From Propionibacteriaceae bacterium UBA7704 (GTDB taxonomy: Bacteria > Actinomycetota > Actinomycetes > Propionibacteriales > Propionibacteriaceae), in the NCBI GenBank assembly GCA_002482525.1, contig DLGC01000001.1:14534-48086 (forward strand): DNA of 33,553 bases, read 5' to 3'. The notes beneath the pieces are model-generated. The model did not search any database. It saw only the letters and a list, made by a program, of their open reading frames with translations, and was not told the DNA's origin. Made by a program: the position numbers and the translations under genes. Numbering within the stretch: the stretch's first letter is position 1; every line of letters begins with the position of its first letter. Of the stretch, positions 19,369 to 27,056 are shown piece after piece.

Positions 19369-20774
19369 CAGGCTGCTCCCATCGCTTCGTCGGTGATTTT
19401 CAATGCATCGTCGATCACGTCGAGGCCGCGGTTCAGCTCGTCCTCGGTGATCACCAGTGGTGGTGCCAGGTGGGTGCGGTTGTAATGGGTGAACGGCCAC
19501 ACCCCACCAGCCTTGCAAGCGGCTGCGAAGGCAGCCATCGGCGCATTCTGCGCCGGCGTCGGATTGAACGGAACCAGCGGTTCGCGGGTTTCCCGGTCTT
19601 TGACCAGTTCAATGGCCCAGAACAATCCCTTGCCTCGGACATCGCCGATGCTGGGATGGGAGTCCAGCCACTGATCCAGCCGCGGCGCGATCACCCGATC
19701 CGACAAATCCCGGACATGTTCCAGGATGCCGTCCCTGCGGAACACCTCGAAGGTAGTGACGCCGAGGGCACAGCCCAATGGGTGCCCGGAGTAGGTCAGA
19801 CCGCCGTAGAACACCTTGTCATTGAAGAAGTCAGCGATCGCGCGACTGATGATGACCCCGCCCAGCGGCACATAGCCGGAGTTGACTCCCTTGGCGAAGG
19901 TGATCAGATCCGGCTGCACACCGAAACCCTGGAAGCCGAACCACTCACCGGTGCGGCCGAAACCAGCCATGACCTCATCGGCTATGTAGACGATGCCGTA
20001 CTTGTCGCACAGCTCCCGCACACCGGCCAGGTAGCCCGGCGGCGGAATCAGGATGCCGTTGGTGCCGACGATGGTCTCCAGAATGATCGCCGCGATGGTG
20101 TTGGCACCTTCGAGAACGATCACACTTTCCAAGTGCTCCAGCGCCCGGGCGGTCTCCTGCTCGGGGCTGTCGGAATGGAACGGCGACCGATAGGGATAGG
20201 GGCCGAAGAAGTGCACCACGCCGGACGCGGCAGCCTCGTTTGCCCAACGCCGAGGATCCCCGGTCAGCCCGATCGGGGTTCCCACGCCACCGTGGTAGCT
20301 GCGATAGGTCGACAGGATCTTGTGCCGTCCGGTGGAGTGGCGCGCCAGCCGCACGGCGTACTCATTGGCGTCCGCCCCGGCATTGGTGAAGAACACCTTG
20401 GTGAAGGGCTCACCAACAACCTCGACGAGCAGTCGGGCCAGTTCGGAGCGCACGTCATTGGCCATGCCCGGCTGAATGGTGGCCAACCGGTCGGCCTGCC
20501 GATGCAAGGACGCGATCAGATCGGGATGCTGGTGTCCCAGATTCAGGTTGACCAACTGCGATCCGAAGTCCAGATAGGTGTTTCCGGCGTAGTCCCAGAA
20601 GCTGGCTCCGGCGCCGCCGGCCACCGGCAGCGGGTCGATCGCGCCCTGCGCGCTCCAAGAATGGAACACATGGCCGCGGTCGTTGGCCCGCACCACCGCT
20701 TCGGCTGCCGGATCCGGCAGCAGCACGGTGTCACCGTTGAGGTCCACATAGGACGGTGTGCTGGGTTCACTCAT
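19368..20774 (-). CDS. Class III PLP-dependent aminotransferase
   Basis: A 468-residue omega-aminotransferase. Asp266 (YIADEVMAGFGRTGEW) holds the cofactor ring and Lys295 (ITFAKGVNSGYVPLGG) forms the Schiff base. TNAGADANEYAVRLAR near 130-145 is the phosphate-side loop. The family takes amino groups from beta-alanine, GABA, taurine, diamines or related compounds to pyruvate or 2-oxoglutarate. With semialdehyde dehydrogenases on both sides, an omega-amino acid or amine substrate is likely. The start is 18 bases after the mmsA stop, with GGGAAG upstream. Confidence 0.9.
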   Translation of the reverse strand: MSEPSTPSYVDLNGDTVLLPDPAAEAVVRANDRGHVFHSWSAQGAIDPLPVAGGAGASFWDYAGNTYLDFGSQLVNLNLGHQHPDLIASLHRQADRLATIQPGMANDVRSELARLLVEVVGEPFTKVFFTNAGADANEYAVRLARHSTGRHKILSTYRSYHGGVGTPIGLTGDPRRWANEAAASGVVHFFGPYPYRSPFHSDSPEQETARALEHLESVIVLEGANTIAAIILETIVGTNGILIPPPGYLAGVRELCDKYGIVYIADEVMAGFGRTGEWFGFQGFGVQPDLITFAKGVNSGYVPLGGVIISRAIADFFNDKVFYGGLTYSGHPLGCALGVTTFEVFRRDGILEHVRDLSDRVIAPRLDQWLDSHPSIGDVRGKGLFWAIELVKDRETREPLVPFNPTPAQNAPMAAFAAACKAGGVWPFTHYNRTHLAPPLVITEDELNRGLDVIDDALKITDEAMGAA

Positions 20775-20792
20775 TGTTTATCGACTTCCCAT

Positions 20793-22280
20793 TCAGTGAT
20801 TGCTCGGGAACCCCAGGTCCACCTGGGATTCGCTGGGGTCGGGCCACCGGGAGGTGACCACCTTGCTGCGGGTGTAGAAGTGGATCGACTCGGGGCCGTA
20901 GATGTGAGAATCGCCGAACAGCGAATCCCGCCAGCCGCCGAAGGAGAACGCCCCCACCGGAACCGGAATCGGCACGTTGACGCCGACCATGCCCACCTCG
21001 ATGTCGTACTCGAAGGACCGCGCGGTGCGTCCATCACGGGTGAAGATCGCGGTGCCGTTGGCGTAGCGGTTGGCGTTGACCAGCTCGATGGCTTCCTCAT
21101 AGCTACCCACCCGCACCACAGACAGCACCGGTCCGAAGATCTCCTCGTTGTAGATCTTCATGCCCGGCTTGACCTTGTCGACCAAGCTGACGCCGATGAA
21201 GAAACCGTCCCCATCGAACGCCGTAGCCGTACCGTCGACGACGACCTCTGCGCCCTCAGCCGGAGCCCCCGTGACATAGGACGCCACCTTCTCGCGATGC
21301 GCCGCAGTGATGACCGGTCCCATCTCGGTGCTCGGATCGGTACCAGCACCAATCTTGAGCTTGCCCATGCGCTCTGCGATCTTGGGCAGCACCGCGTCGG
21401 CCACGGCATCTCCGACGGTGACCAGCACCGAGATCGCCATGCAGCGCTCCCCGGCTGCGCCATAGGCGGCCGAGACAGCAGCATCAGCGACGGCATCCAG
21501 ATCGGCGTCCGGCATCACGATCATGTGATTCTTGGCGCCACCCAGTGCCTGCACGCGCTTTCCGTTAGCGGTGCCGCGGGTGTAGATCGCTTTGGCGATC
21601 GGGGTGGATCCCACGAAGCTCACCGCCTTGACGTCGGCGGCGTCCAGCAGGGTGTTCACTGCTTCGGCATCGCCGTGGACGACGTTGAGTACGCCGTCGG
21701 GCAGGCCGGCTTCGGCGAACAGTTTGGCCAGGAACACCGACGCCGAGGGGTCCTTCTCGCTGGGCTTGAGCACCACGGTGTTGCCGCAGGCGATGGCCGA
21801 GGCGGTCATCCACAGCGGCACCATGATCGGGAAGTTGAACGGCGTGATGCAGGCCACCACCCCGACCGGCTGCTTGATGGAGTGCACGTCGACGCCACGA
21901 GCGACCTGCTCGGAGTATTCGCCCTTGAGCAGGTGCACCAGCCCGGCGGCGAACTCCACGTTCTCGATGCCGCGGCTGATTTCACCGAGCGCGTCGGAGA
22001 ACACCTTGCCGTGTTCGGTGGTGACGATGGCGGCCAGTTCGTCAGCACGCTCCACCAGCAGCTGACGCAGCCGGAAGAAGACATCGGCACGCTTGATCAG
22101 TCCGGTGGCGCGCCAGCCGGGCAGCGCCGCTTTGGCCGCTGCGATCGCCTCGCCGACCCGATCGGTGTCGGCAAACCCGACCGTGGCGATCTGTTCGCCG
22201 GTAGCAGGATTGAAGATCGGCCCGCTACGCAGGTCTCCGGTGGCCTCCTGGCCTGCGATGACATGGGGAATAACGGTCAT
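20793..22280 (-). CDS. mmsA: Methylmalonate-semialdehyde dehydrogenase, CoA-acylating
   Basis: A 495-residue enzyme converting (methyl)malonate semialdehyde with CoA and NAD to propionyl- or acetyl-CoA and CO2. The nucleophile is Cys280 in GAAGERCMA. The general-base Glu of ordinary aldehyde dehydrogenases is replaced (ALGGAKNH instead of ELGG), as expected for this CoA-dependent family. ITPFNFPIMVPLWM is typical. The start overlaps the cupin stop (ATGA). In this operon it would handle malonate semialdehyde from beta-alanine or methylmalonate semialdehyde from 3-aminoisobutyrate; which one is not decided. Confidence 0.93.
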   Translation of the reverse strand: MTVIPHVIAGQEATGDLRSGPIFNPATGEQIATVGFADTDRVGEAIAAAKAALPGWRATGLIKRADVFFRLRQLLVERADELAAIVTTEHGKVFSDALGEISRGIENVEFAAGLVHLLKGEYSEQVARGVDVHSIKQPVGVVACITPFNFPIMVPLWMTASAIACGNTVVLKPSEKDPSASVFLAKLFAEAGLPDGVLNVVHGDAEAVNTLLDAADVKAVSFVGSTPIAKAIYTRGTANGKRVQALGGAKNHMIVMPDADLDAVADAAVSAAYGAAGERCMAISVLVTVGDAVADAVLPKIAERMGKLKIGAGTDPSTEMGPVITAAHREKVASYVTGAPAEGAEVVVDGTATAFDGDGFFIGVSLVDKVKPGMKIYNEEIFGPVLSVVRVGSYEEAIELVNANRYANGTAIFTRDGRTARSFEYDIEVGMVGVNVPIPVPVGAFSFGGWRDSLFGDSHIYGPESIHFYTRSKVVTSRWPDPSESQVDLGFPSNH

Positions 22281-22645
22281 GGTTGGTCTACCTCTCCTGG
22301 TACTACGGCAATCTTGCGAAGGGTTTCGGTGATCGTCCAGCGAGTTCGCCAGCCGGACTGCAGCCGGACCAGAATCCCGGGACGAAGTTCAACAGGCTCA
22401 GCGACCGGATCGAGGAACTCGACCATGCCGCGACCGGACACCACACAGAAGACCTCATCGGCCTCGGTGTCGGTGACTGTGCCCGGGGTCATCTGCCACA
22501 CCCCCACCTCGACGCCGTCGAGATCGGTCAGCGCGAGCCAACCAGAAGTGGGTGCACCGGCAACGACCTGCTCGGCGGCGAAAGGGTCCTCAGCGAGGGC
22601 GATGGCCAGCACATCACCAACCAGTGGGGAGATCGGGCCGGTCAC
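22277..22645 (-). CDS. Small cupin protein (DUF861-like)
   Basis: A 122-residue single-domain cupin. The core reads GVWQMTPGTVTDTEADEVFCVVSGRG, then VELRPGILVRLQSGWRTRWTITETLRK, which fits the EutQ/DUF861 type often found beside amine-catabolism genes. The usual metal-binding His residues are not evident; only Glu is present in the first motif. It could be a binding or regulatory protein instead of an enzyme. The GTG start overlaps the oxidoreductase stop (GTGA), and its own stop overlaps the mmsA start. Inside it, 22387-22401 resembles the intergenic 15-mer repeats near 4560. Confidence 0.8.
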   Translation of the reverse strand: MTGPISPLVGDVLAIALAEDPFAAEQVVAGAPTSGWLALTDLDGVEVGVWQMTPGTVTDTEADEVFCVVSGRGMVEFLDPVAEPVELRPGILVRLQSGWRTRWTITETLRKIAVVPGEVDQP

Positions 22646-24039
22646 GAGTCGAATCCCAGTCCGATGGCGTCCATGGCCTTCAAGAACAGATTGCGACGAC
22701 CCTGGTTGTGATCGGCCCGGTCCAGCGACCATTTCGTGGCGGAGACCCCGACAAAGGCGACCGGGTCCGGCGGGAACGGCAGCGGACGCCGCCGCACCAT
22801 TTCCAGCTCGGTGCGCTCGGTGGCCTCGCCGCTGAGCAGATCCAGCATCACATCGGCGGCGAAGCGAGTGGCAGCCACCCCCAACCCGGTGAAACCCGCG
22901 GCGTAGCTGATGCGTCCGCCGGCCGCGGTTCCGTAAAAGGCACAGAACTGGGTGGACGTGTCGATCGCACCGGCCCAGCGGTGGCTGAAGGTCAGTCCCT
23001 CCAGCTGTGGGAAGGTTGCGAAGAAGTGCTCGGCCAGCCGGGTGAAGCTGGCAGGCCGTTCCTCGTACTGCGGCTTGACCTTGCCGCCGAAGTGGTAAAT
23101 GGCGTCGTAGCCGCCGAACAGGATGCGGCCGTCGGCCGTCGGTCGGTAATAGTGGAACTGGTTGCCCATGTCGGCCAGGCCCTGACGGTTGCGCCAACCG
23201 ATGTCGGCCTGCTGGCTGGCGCTGAGCGGTTCAGTGACCAGGGCGTAGTCGTAGACCGGCACCGTCATCAGTCGGTTTCGCTTCAGCAGCGCGGGAAACA
23301 CGTTGGTGGCCAGTGCCACCTGGGCCGTGGACACCCAGCCTCGCTCAGTGCGCACCACGAGCGGCTTGGACCGATCGATGTCGGTTACGGCGGAATGCTC
23401 GTAGATCTCCACCCCGAGGTCCTCAGCGATACGTCCCAGTTCCAAGGCCATGCGGCCGGGGTTCAACAACGCGGCGCCCTCTTTGTCCCAGACACCCGCG
23501 AGGTAGGTCGGTGAGTTCACTTCGGCACGGACTGCCTCGGCATCCAGGAAGCCGTCCTCATCGGCCAGCCAGTCGACCTGGTGCGGTTCGACGGCCACCA
23601 TCAGTTCGCCGGTGCGCTCGAACTCGACGTCGGCCTGGTAGCGGTCGATGCTCTCGGCAATGCCGTCGAGGTTCTCGGCCCCGAGCCGGTCGAGCTGGTC
23701 GAGTTCGTTCGGCCAGCGGCGCTGGCCGTTCTCCGTTCCGTGGGTAAGGCTGGATTCACAGAAGCCGCCATTGCGCCCCGAGGCGGCCCAGCCGATTTCG
23801 TGGGCTTCCAGCAGCACGACGCGGCGCCCGGGGTCGCGTTCCTTCGCCCGGATGGCCGTCCAGAGACCGCAATAGCCGCCACCAACGACCACCAGATCTG
23901 CGTGGTGATCACCACTGAGAACGGGCCGGGCAGGCCGTTGCAGGCCATCGAGCCAGAACACCGCCGGGCGGCATTCGCGCAGGGACGCAGTGACCAGTGC
24001 TGCGGCTGGCCGATTCCGCTCAAAGGCGGTTTCGCTCAC
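22642..24039 (-). CDS. FAD-dependent amine/amino-acid oxidoreductase (DAO family)
   Basis: A 465-residue flavoenzyme. The FAD Rossmann motif is VVGGGYCGLW (residues 51-60), followed by LLEA (ribose-binding Glu) and SGRNGGF, a hallmark of the DAO/glycine-oxidase/PuuB-like group. C-terminal AAGFTGLGVA closes the FAD site. It should oxidise a C-N bond of an amine, N-methyl compound or gamma-glutamyl amine. The GTG at 24039 gives a normal N-terminus; AAGGA lies about 12 nt upstream. Open codons continue to 24108 but without family-like sequence. It is the first gene of the operon. A palindromic operator candidate lies 55 bases upstream. Confidence 0.88.
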   Translation of the reverse strand: MSETAFERNRPAAALVTASLRECRPAVFWLDGLQRPARPVLSGDHHADLVVVGGGYCGLWTAIRAKERDPGRRVVLLEAHEIGWAASGRNGGFCESSLTHGTENGQRRWPNELDQLDRLGAENLDGIAESIDRYQADVEFERTGELMVAVEPHQVDWLADEDGFLDAEAVRAEVNSPTYLAGVWDKEGAALLNPGRMALELGRIAEDLGVEIYEHSAVTDIDRSKPLVVRTERGWVSTAQVALATNVFPALLKRNRLMTVPVYDYALVTEPLSASQQADIGWRNRQGLADMGNQFHYYRPTADGRILFGGYDAIYHFGGKVKPQYEERPASFTRLAEHFFATFPQLEGLTFSHRWAGAIDTSTQFCAFYGTAAGGRISYAAGFTGLGVAATRFAADVMLDLLSGEATERTELEMVRRRPLPFPPDPVAFVGVSATKWSLDRADHNQGRRNLFLKAMDAIGLGFDS

Positions 24040-24534
24040 GTGGAGACGTTCCTTCCATGCTCGGGTGCATCCCGCACCCCATTCACCGTCCACTGACGAT
24101 ATCGTCACTAGAAGTCAGTTACGTTACGAATCTAGTACTACTAAGCAGCATAACTCTGCGGATATCGTCGTGGAACCCTCCGCAATGGACGGGCTGCAGC
24201 GCAGCGATCGGCCCTGCCGTGGCTGTGAACGAGGTGAGAGGGTCGCTGGGGAGGTTCGCCTTGGCATCACCGACACGGCACGGGATCCCCCGATCAGTGC
24301 TTCCGTGACGGCGCGGATTGACTGCCCCCCGACTGTCGAATCCGATTGCCAGGCGAACCAACCTCCCAGCTCGCCGGAGCCGCCATCCCCCGAGGACGGC
24401 CCCTGACTGAAGTGGAAGAGGACCCTCGCCACGCCGACCGCCATCAACGAGCGAGCGGCCCACTTCCAATGACAAGACGAACTCCGGCTGCCGGTTCTTA
24501 CGCGACTTCTGAAACTCGAGTCAGTTTTCTTTCG
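24040..24534. other. 495-base upstream region of the catabolic operon
   Basis: No gene is recognised. The first 130 bases hold the palindrome, its half-site repeat and an AT-rich likely promoter for the operon. The remaining 360 bases lie downstream of the sigma-factor gene. They hold an 8-bp palindrome ACTCGAGT near 24516 but no convincing terminator. Confidence 0.5.
24094..24107. promoter_or_regulatory. Candidate operator of the catabolic operon
   Basis: TGACGATATCGTCA is a perfect 14-bp palindrome 55 bases upstream of the oxidoreductase start. Its GATATCGTC half recurs exactly at 24161-24169. The AT-rich DNA between the two (24110-24155) probably holds the promoter. The binding protein is not encoded in the window. 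Confidence 0.55.
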
Positions 24535-26046
24535 CTACTGGGCCATGGGGGGCAACACGGCGCCGGTCACGTTGTTGGCGGGGTTCACGTCTTCGACACC
24601 GTCCGGGTACACCTCGATGCGGGCGCTACCCGAGCTGTAGTTGTCGACGGCGATGGCCAGGTTGTGGCTCTCCCCCGGAGCGTCGGTGCACGACACCGTT
24701 GAACTCACCTCGGTGACGGCGGTGATGCTGCACCGCCAGGCGCCATAGCCGGTTCCCGAGCGCACCGCGATCTGAGTGATGGGAACATCCAATCTGATCG
24801 TCGCGACCAGGCTCACCGTGCTCGGCGCTGTCACCGGAGCACCAAACTCCACCATCCAGTCGGTCGACGGCCCCACCTCGGCGTAGCCCGCACCAACCAC
24901 CACGTCGACGCCCTTCGGTGTCGGGTCGGTTGGCGTTGGCGTCGGCGAGGCCGAGGGCTGCGTCGAGCGCACCGGCGGCGCGACCGTGGCCCCCGGCTTG
25001 GTGGGGGTTGGCTTCGGAGTGGGGGTCGGAGTCGGCGAAGCGATCGGTGTCGATATCGGCGGGTCGGCCAGCGTCCTTTCGAACGTCAGGGCCGCACTCG
25101 ATTCAGGCTCCGATCCGACCACTGCGGTGAGGGCCAGCGAGGCCACGGCGATCGAACCGGCAGCCGCGACGCCCACCGCTGCACGCAGCAGTACCCCACG
25201 ACCGGAACCAGCAGCGACTCCCATCAATCCCTCGGCTGCCATGGCCTGGGCCGGCTGTCGCACCAGGGCCAATCCGACGCCGCCCAGTACCCCGACGGCG
25301 AGCGCACCACCGATCCGGGTGTTGAGCTGGCGAAGGTCCGCGACGGTCGACCGACAGCGCGCACAGGTCTCCACGTGCGCCTTCACCCGCTGCTGGGCAC
25401 GGGCGCCACAGCGTCCGCGTACATATTTGCCGAGCAGTTCGCTGTAGGGCCGACATTCCCGCGGCGGCGAACTGACACTCTCGGTCAGGTAGGCCTGACG
25501 CAATCCTTCCTTGGCGCGGTGGACCAGCTGATTCACCGCATTCTCGCTGAGTCCAAGCTCGCGGCCGATTTCGGCATGACTAAAACCGTCCACCGCGCTC
25601 AACCACAATGCCGTACGCCACCGCTCGGGCAGCGACTCGAAAGCGCTGCGGATCGGATCCTCGGTTATCGGTTCGCTGTCCACGTCGGCTGATTCCGCGG
25701 AGTCGGTCAACGGGACGTCATGATGGCGCCGGTGAGAGTCGATCGCGCGATGTCGCACCATTTGAAGGAAATACGGGCGCAACGAATGCGTCGGCCCGTC
25801 ACCGCGGGCGAGCACTCCCATAAGTCGTTCGAAGGAATCCGCGACGACATCCTCAGCGGTGGCGTGGTCCACGATGGAGCGAGCAACGATCAAGGCAGGA
25901 GTGTGATGACGCTGAGCCAACTCGGCGAAGGCATCCATGTCTCCGTCACGGGCGCGCGTCAATAGCTCGCTCTCAGTGAGCGCAGATGTGAAGTCCTCAG
26001 AATGCGCAGCCTGGCTCAAGTTCCCCCCAACGAACTCTCCCAGCAC
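24535..26046 (-). CDS. ECF sigma factor fused to anti-sigma-like membrane receptor
   Basis: A 503-residue protein with unusual architecture. Sigma region 2 is at about 25-110 (DAFAELAQRHHTPA, DVVADSFERL, MVRHRAIDSHRR). Sigma region 4 is at about 133-187 (LPERWRTALWL, FSHAEIGRELGLSENAV). A zinc-finger anti-sigma motif, HVETCARC, is at 224-231. Hydrophobic segments lie at 245-262 and 284-310. A Pro/Thr linker runs from about 328 to 377, and a C-terminal beta domain (378-503, with two cysteines) would lie outside the cell. One chain therefore carries sigma, anti-sigma and sensor parts, as in some actinobacterial ECF groups with C-terminal extensions. The GTG at 26046 has GGGAAG 7 nt upstream. 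No separate anti-sigma gene is adjacent, which fits the fusion. Confidence 0.88.
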   Translation of the reverse strand: MLGEFVGGNLSQAAHSEDFTSALTESELLTRARDGDMDAFAELAQRHHTPALIVARSIVDHATAEDVVADSFERLMGVLARGDGPTHSLRPYFLQMVRHRAIDSHRRHHDVPLTDSAESADVDSEPITEDPIRSAFESLPERWRTALWLSAVDGFSHAEIGRELGLSENAVNQLVHRAKEGLRQAYLTESVSSPPRECRPYSELLGKYVRGRCGARAQQRVKAHVETCARCRSTVADLRQLNTRIGGALAVGVLGGVGLALVRQPAQAMAAEGLMGVAAGSGRGVLLRAAVGVAAAGSIAVASLALTAVVGSEPESSAALTFERTLADPPISTPIASPTPTPTPKPTPTKPGATVAPPVRSTQPSASPTPTPTDPTPKGVDVVVGAGYAEVGPSTDWMVEFGAPVTAPSTVSLVATIRLDVPITQIAVRSGTGYGAWRCSITAVTEVSSTVSCTDAPGESHNLAIAVDNYSSGSARIEVYPDGVEDVNPANNVTGAVLPPMAQ

Positions 26047-26086
26047 GGAGCCGCTTCCCGAATGCTCCCGCCGGGCGCGCGACTTG

Positions 26087-26112
26087 TGGCGCAGAGTTTA
26101 GCCCTTGCGCCA
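26087..26112 (-). terminator. Hairpin between phosphoribosyltransferase and sigma gene
   Basis: Stem TGGCGCA / TGCGCCA with a 12-base loop, 17 bases after the phosphoribosyltransferase stop on the minus strand. No T-run. It could end that transcript or lie in the sigma leader. Confidence 0.4.
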
Positions 26113-26128
26113 GCGGAAGGCCATATCG

Positions 26129-26620
26129 CTAGTTGTCCGTGGATTCCCCGACCAATGGCGGCTCGCTGGACCAAGGAAAAGTCACCCAATCCGCGGTGCG
26201 ACGCCAGACATAGTCGCACTTCACAACCGACTCCGGCTTTTCGTACAACACGGCGGTTCGGGTGACCGCAACATGCTCGGCACAGAAATCACGAACCAAT
26301 CGCAAAGTCTCTCCGGTGTCGGCAACGTCATCGATGATGAGCACCCGCTGCCCGGAGAGATCGACCACCGAGGGCACCGGCGGCAGCAGTACCGGCATCG
26401 GTAGCCGGGTGTCGACCCCGGTGTAGAACTCGACGTTGATGATGTGGAGGTTCTTGATCCCCATCGCATAGCTGATGGCACCGGCCGGCAGCAGCCCGCC
26501 GCGCGTGATCGACATGATCAAATCCGGGCGATAGCCGGAATCGACCACCGTCTGCGCCAACTCCCGGGCCGCCCGGCCGAAAGATTCCCACGTCAATACT
26601 TCCCGCACCGGATCGCTCAT
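26129..26620 (-). CDS. PRT-type phosphoribosyltransferase
   Basis: A 163-residue protein with the PRPP-binding motif VLIIDDVADTGET at 93-105 and the upstream SITRGGLLPAG loop. Size and order fit the xanthine/hypoxanthine-guanine phosphoribosyltransferase group, which salvages purine bases to nucleotides. The hood region that decides the base is not diagnostic, so the substrate is left open. ATG start at 26620; divergent from the acylphosphatase gene with 67 bases between. Confidence 0.85.
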   Translation of the reverse strand: MSDPVREVLTWESFGRAARELAQTVVDSGYRPDLIMSITRGGLLPAGAISYAMGIKNLHIINVEFYTGVDTRLPMPVLLPPVPSVVDLSGQRVLIIDDVADTGETLRLVRDFCAEHVAVTRTAVLYEKPESVVKCDYVWRRTADWVTFPWSSEPPLVGESTDN

Positions 26621-26687
26621 GGGTGAATTGTGTCAGAGCGATCCACTCCTGCCGACTTGTCCACCCACTGTCCGGTTCAATGGGAGC

Positions 26688-26969
26688 ATGCTTGCTCTCC
26701 AGCTCAGGGTGACCGGCCGTGTGCAGGGCGTCGGGTTCCGTTGGTGGACTCAGAACACCGCGCGCGCCTTGGGATTGGCCGGAAGCGTACGAAACCTCCC
26801 CGACGGAAGCGTGGAGATCCTCGCCCAAGGCGAACCGGACGCGGTGCGTCGACTGCTGCGTTTCGCGACCGAGCAGCCCACCTCAGCCGCCCGACCCGGC
26901 CAGGTGGCGGACTTCGATCTGCACTGGGTCGACCCGGTGCCTGGAAAGATAGGGTTCAGCGCCCGCTGA
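26688..26969 (+). CDS. acyP: Acylphosphatase
   Basis: A 93-residue enzyme that hydrolyses acyl phosphates. The phosphate loop GRVQGVGFRWW holds the catalytic Arg, and VRNLPDGSVEI holds the catalytic Asn. Normal family length. The ATG at 26688 was chosen because the family begins a few residues before the loop; only a weak GGGAG is upstream, very close to the ATG. Confidence 0.95.
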   Translation: MLALQLRVTGRVQGVGFRWWTQNTARALGLAGSVRNLPDGSVEILAQGEPDAVRRLLRFATEQPTSAARPGQVADFDLHWVDPVPGKIGFSAR

Positions 26970-27056
26970 ACAATCACTGCCTGCGGCGGAACTTGTCGCC
27001 TGAGCGATAATTCCAGAGGCTCGCTCACCCCCGAGCGCCCATCGGAGAGGATCGTG

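Noticed and set aside
19470..22835. Very long open frame (1121 codons) on the plus strand, opposite four operon genes
   Set aside because: It is antisense to genes with clear catalytic motifs. High third-position GC keeps the opposite frame open, and its translation has no recognisable domain.
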